Shown here piece by piece: positions 63,038-64,000 of a DNA stretch of 64,000 nucleotides. Both the position numbers and the translations under genes were made by a program. A model generated the notes under the pieces. The model made no database searches, was not told the origin of the DNA, and saw only the letters and a program-made list of their open reading frames with translations. The stretch's first letter is position 1. The number at the start of each line of letters is the position of its first letter. Source of the DNA: Calothrix sp. NIES-2098 (GTDB taxonomy: Bacteria > Cyanobacteriota > Cyanobacteriia > Cyanobacteriales > Nostocaceae); assembly GCA_002368175.1 (NCBI GenBank), contig AP018173.1, positions 158,569 to 222,568 on the forward strand, given 5' to 3'.

Positions 63038-63475
63038 ATGACCGTCATGACCAACATTCAAGAATTGATTGAAAAGCTGCAACAGCTTGAAAAAGAACGA
63101 GAGCAACTGCTGAAGACACCGATGTCACCACCAGGTGTTTGGATACATGAGTACACAATCACCCGGCGCTACCCTGGCAGTGGGAACATCGAACATTACG
63201 TTTATGCTAAGTGGCAGGCAGACAAGCCAATTTTCAAACGTCATCCTAAGCCAAGGTTGGAAGGGATAGTCAAGAAGGGCAAAGACCGGGAATTTACCTG
63301 TCATCAGCACATTGGTAGGGTTGGTAGTTCAACAGGCTTGGGTATGGATGATAAGGTTGAGGATGCTTATGAGGAATGGAACAACCGCAAACGTCTAGAG
63401 GCGATCGACCAAGCACTCAAGGAAATTGAAATCGCGCTCACGAAGGTTATGCCGCAAGAAACTAATGAGGCATAA
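63038..63475 (+). CDS. subtelomeric hypothetical protein with coiled-coil ends
   Basis: A 145-residue protein: N-terminal coiled coil (IQELIEKLQQLEKEREQLLKT), a central beta-type domain (PPGVWIHEYTITRRYPGSGNIEHYVYAKWQADKPIF...GKDREFTCHQHIG) and a C-terminal helix (RLEAIDQALKEIEIALTKVM). It is the last gene before the telomere. The start ATG 63038 is preceded by an inverted repeat of GGTTATGC (62996-63027). No family is recognised; proteins of this layout occur on cyanobacterial plasmids. A link to telomere biology is unproven. Confidence 0.65.
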   Translation: MTVMTNIQELIEKLQQLEKEREQLLKTPMSPPGVWIHEYTITRRYPGSGNIEHYVYAKWQADKPIFKRHPKPRLEGIVKKGKDREFTCHQHIGRVGSSTGLGMDDKVEDAYEEWNNRKRLEAIDQALKEIEIALTKVMPQETNEA

Positions 63476-63504
63476 CCTTGTTGGAAGCGATCGCCAAAAG
63501 TTAA

Positions 63505-63805
63505 CAGAAATGGGGTGTAATTAATGCTGTGCAGAATTGCTGAAGATTCTGGTCAACAGAAATGGGGTGTATAAAAATTTGTCACAGGTAATTATATTGC
63601 AGACATGGGGGTGTTGCAAAAGTTGTGTACTTATCAAAGGTATAAAGAAATGGGGTACTAAAAAGTTGTGTAAAATTCGATGGCATAGTGAAATGGGGTG
63701 CAAAAGTGGGGTTTATATAAGCTATGGGGTGTAACTTAGGGGTGCTTTAATGTCCCTAGCAAGCACTAAGAATGCGTAATATTAAAATGCTTAGTATAGT
63801 TAAAA
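63505..63805 (+). repeat. dispersed TGGGGTGT subtelomeric motifs
   Basis: TGGGGTGT or close variants, usually preceded by GAAA or GACA, occur at 63511, 63563, 63606, 63651, 63694 and 63725. The motif is the same as in the terminal palindrome and the resolvase flanks. No convincing gene lies here. Confidence 0.8.
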
Positions 63806-63965
63806 GACATGGGGTGCAGAGTCAGGGGTGTATTGCAGACATGGGGTGCAGAGTCAGGGGTGTATTGCAGACATGGGGTGCAGACTCAGGGGTGTATTGC
63901 AGACATGGGGTGCAGACTCAGGGGTGTATTGCAGACATGGGGTGCAGGCTCAGGGGTATACAACA
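63806..63965 (+). repeat. 32-bp tandem repeats next to the telomere
   Basis: Five consecutive 32-bp units starting GACATGGGGTGCAG at 63806, 63838, 63870, 63902 and 63934. Units 1-4 are almost identical (GAGTCAG or GACTCAG variants); unit 5 diverges in its last third, where it becomes the left arm of the palindrome. Confidence 0.92.
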
Positions 63966-64000
63966 CCCCACTCATCGATGAGTGGGGTGTTGTATACCCC
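63953..64000. other. perfect 48-bp palindrome: candidate hairpin telomere (telRL-type site)
   Basis: Arms of 24 bp starting GGGGTATACAACACCCC are perfectly complementary about the centre ATC|GAT at 63976/63977, with no loop. It ends at the last base of the window, so the arms could be longer. It is not a terminator (no loop, no T-run). With a telomere resolvase gene 4.3 kb away and shared motif cores, it is best explained as the resolvase target at the end of a linear replicon. Confidence 0.88.

Noticed and set aside
63806..63965. Tandem units considered as a CRISPR array
   Set aside because: The units are directly contiguous without spacers, so this is a tandem repeat.
63772..63981. Open frame of 69 codons with a repeated RGVQTQG-like peptide near the end
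   Set aside because: It is only the translation of the 32-bp tandem repeats and would run through the palindrome; not a protein gene.
63953..64000. Terminal palindrome considered as a transcription terminator
   Set aside because: No loop, no T-run, 24-bp perfect arms, and a telomere resolvase gene close by make a telomere site the better reading.

Overview
The window looks like the right-hand end of a linear replicon from a filamentous, probably heterocystous (Nostoc/Calothrix-type) cyanobacterium. The HIP1 octamer GCGATCGC recurs throughout. Cyanobacteria-typical proteins (DUF3122, a PEP-CTERM protein, Nif11-like) are present, and the IS load is very heavy. A ParA/ribbon-helix-helix partition pair and many small plasmid-type hypotheticals argue for a large plasmid or secondary chromosome. 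No rRNA, tRNA or replication initiator was recognised.

The most striking part is 57.8-64.0 kb. A telomere resolvase (protelomerase-like tyrosine recombinase, 58125-59621) lies about 4.4 kb from a perfect 48-bp palindrome that ends exactly at the last base of the window (63953-64000). The palindrome is preceded by five 32-bp tandem repeats and a field of dispersed TGGGGTGT motifs. The same motif flanks the resolvase gene on both sides. I read this as a hairpin-telomere system: resolvase, its telomere site, subtelomeric repeats, and probable autoregulation. Between resolvase and telomere lie an AAA-like ATPase with an atypical Walker A, a duplicated ~204-bp non-coding unit with internal dyads (possible origin), and a small coiled-coil protein. 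ParA/RHH with TTGAGTA operator-like repeats sits just inboard (56.4-57.4 kb).

Layout from the left. 0-2.2 kb: STAND NTPase plus TPR protein (partial). 2.4-5.5 kb: small protein, arfB, tyrosine recombinase, DUF3122. 5.3-8.1 kb: an IS1-family element, itself split by an ISAs1-family element, interrupts a gene that can be rejoined in frame. 9.0-12.9 kb: Tn554-type tnpA-tnpB-tnpC, with tnpB needing a -1 frameshift. 13.1-16.5 kb: LRAT-fold hydrolase, membrane/coiled-coil protein and DUF3800 protein (candidate cargo or conflict genes). 16.6-20.4 kb: housekeeping-like and secreted proteins. 20.6-23.0 kb: HAD, DprA-like and phosphoribosyltransferase genes in one operon, beheaded by an IS630-type element. 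24.6-28.7 kb: XRE regulator, HerA ATPase, NurA nuclease and PD-(D/E)XK-like protein. 28.9-37.7 kb: IS-scarred region with truncated membrane protein, helicase and aldo/keto reductase genes, plus an intact reductase, a secreted methyltransferase and an IS630 element. 38.1-46.4 kb: many short plasmid genes including a DUF3696-type AAA ATPase, an HNH protein, a Nif11-like protein and a GIY-YIG protein. 46.7-49.3 kb: CoiA-like/GIY-YIG fusion and a YiiX-like hydrolase. 49.5-54.3 kb: two IS5 elements around FAD monooxygenase genes. 54.4-56.3 kb: integrase remnant, a short orphan CRISPR array and a PEP-CTERM protein.

The accessory content (several candidate conflict modules, eight ISs, orphan CRISPR) fits a recombination-prone end of a linear replicon. 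All functions are inferred by reading the sequence; no database search was possible.
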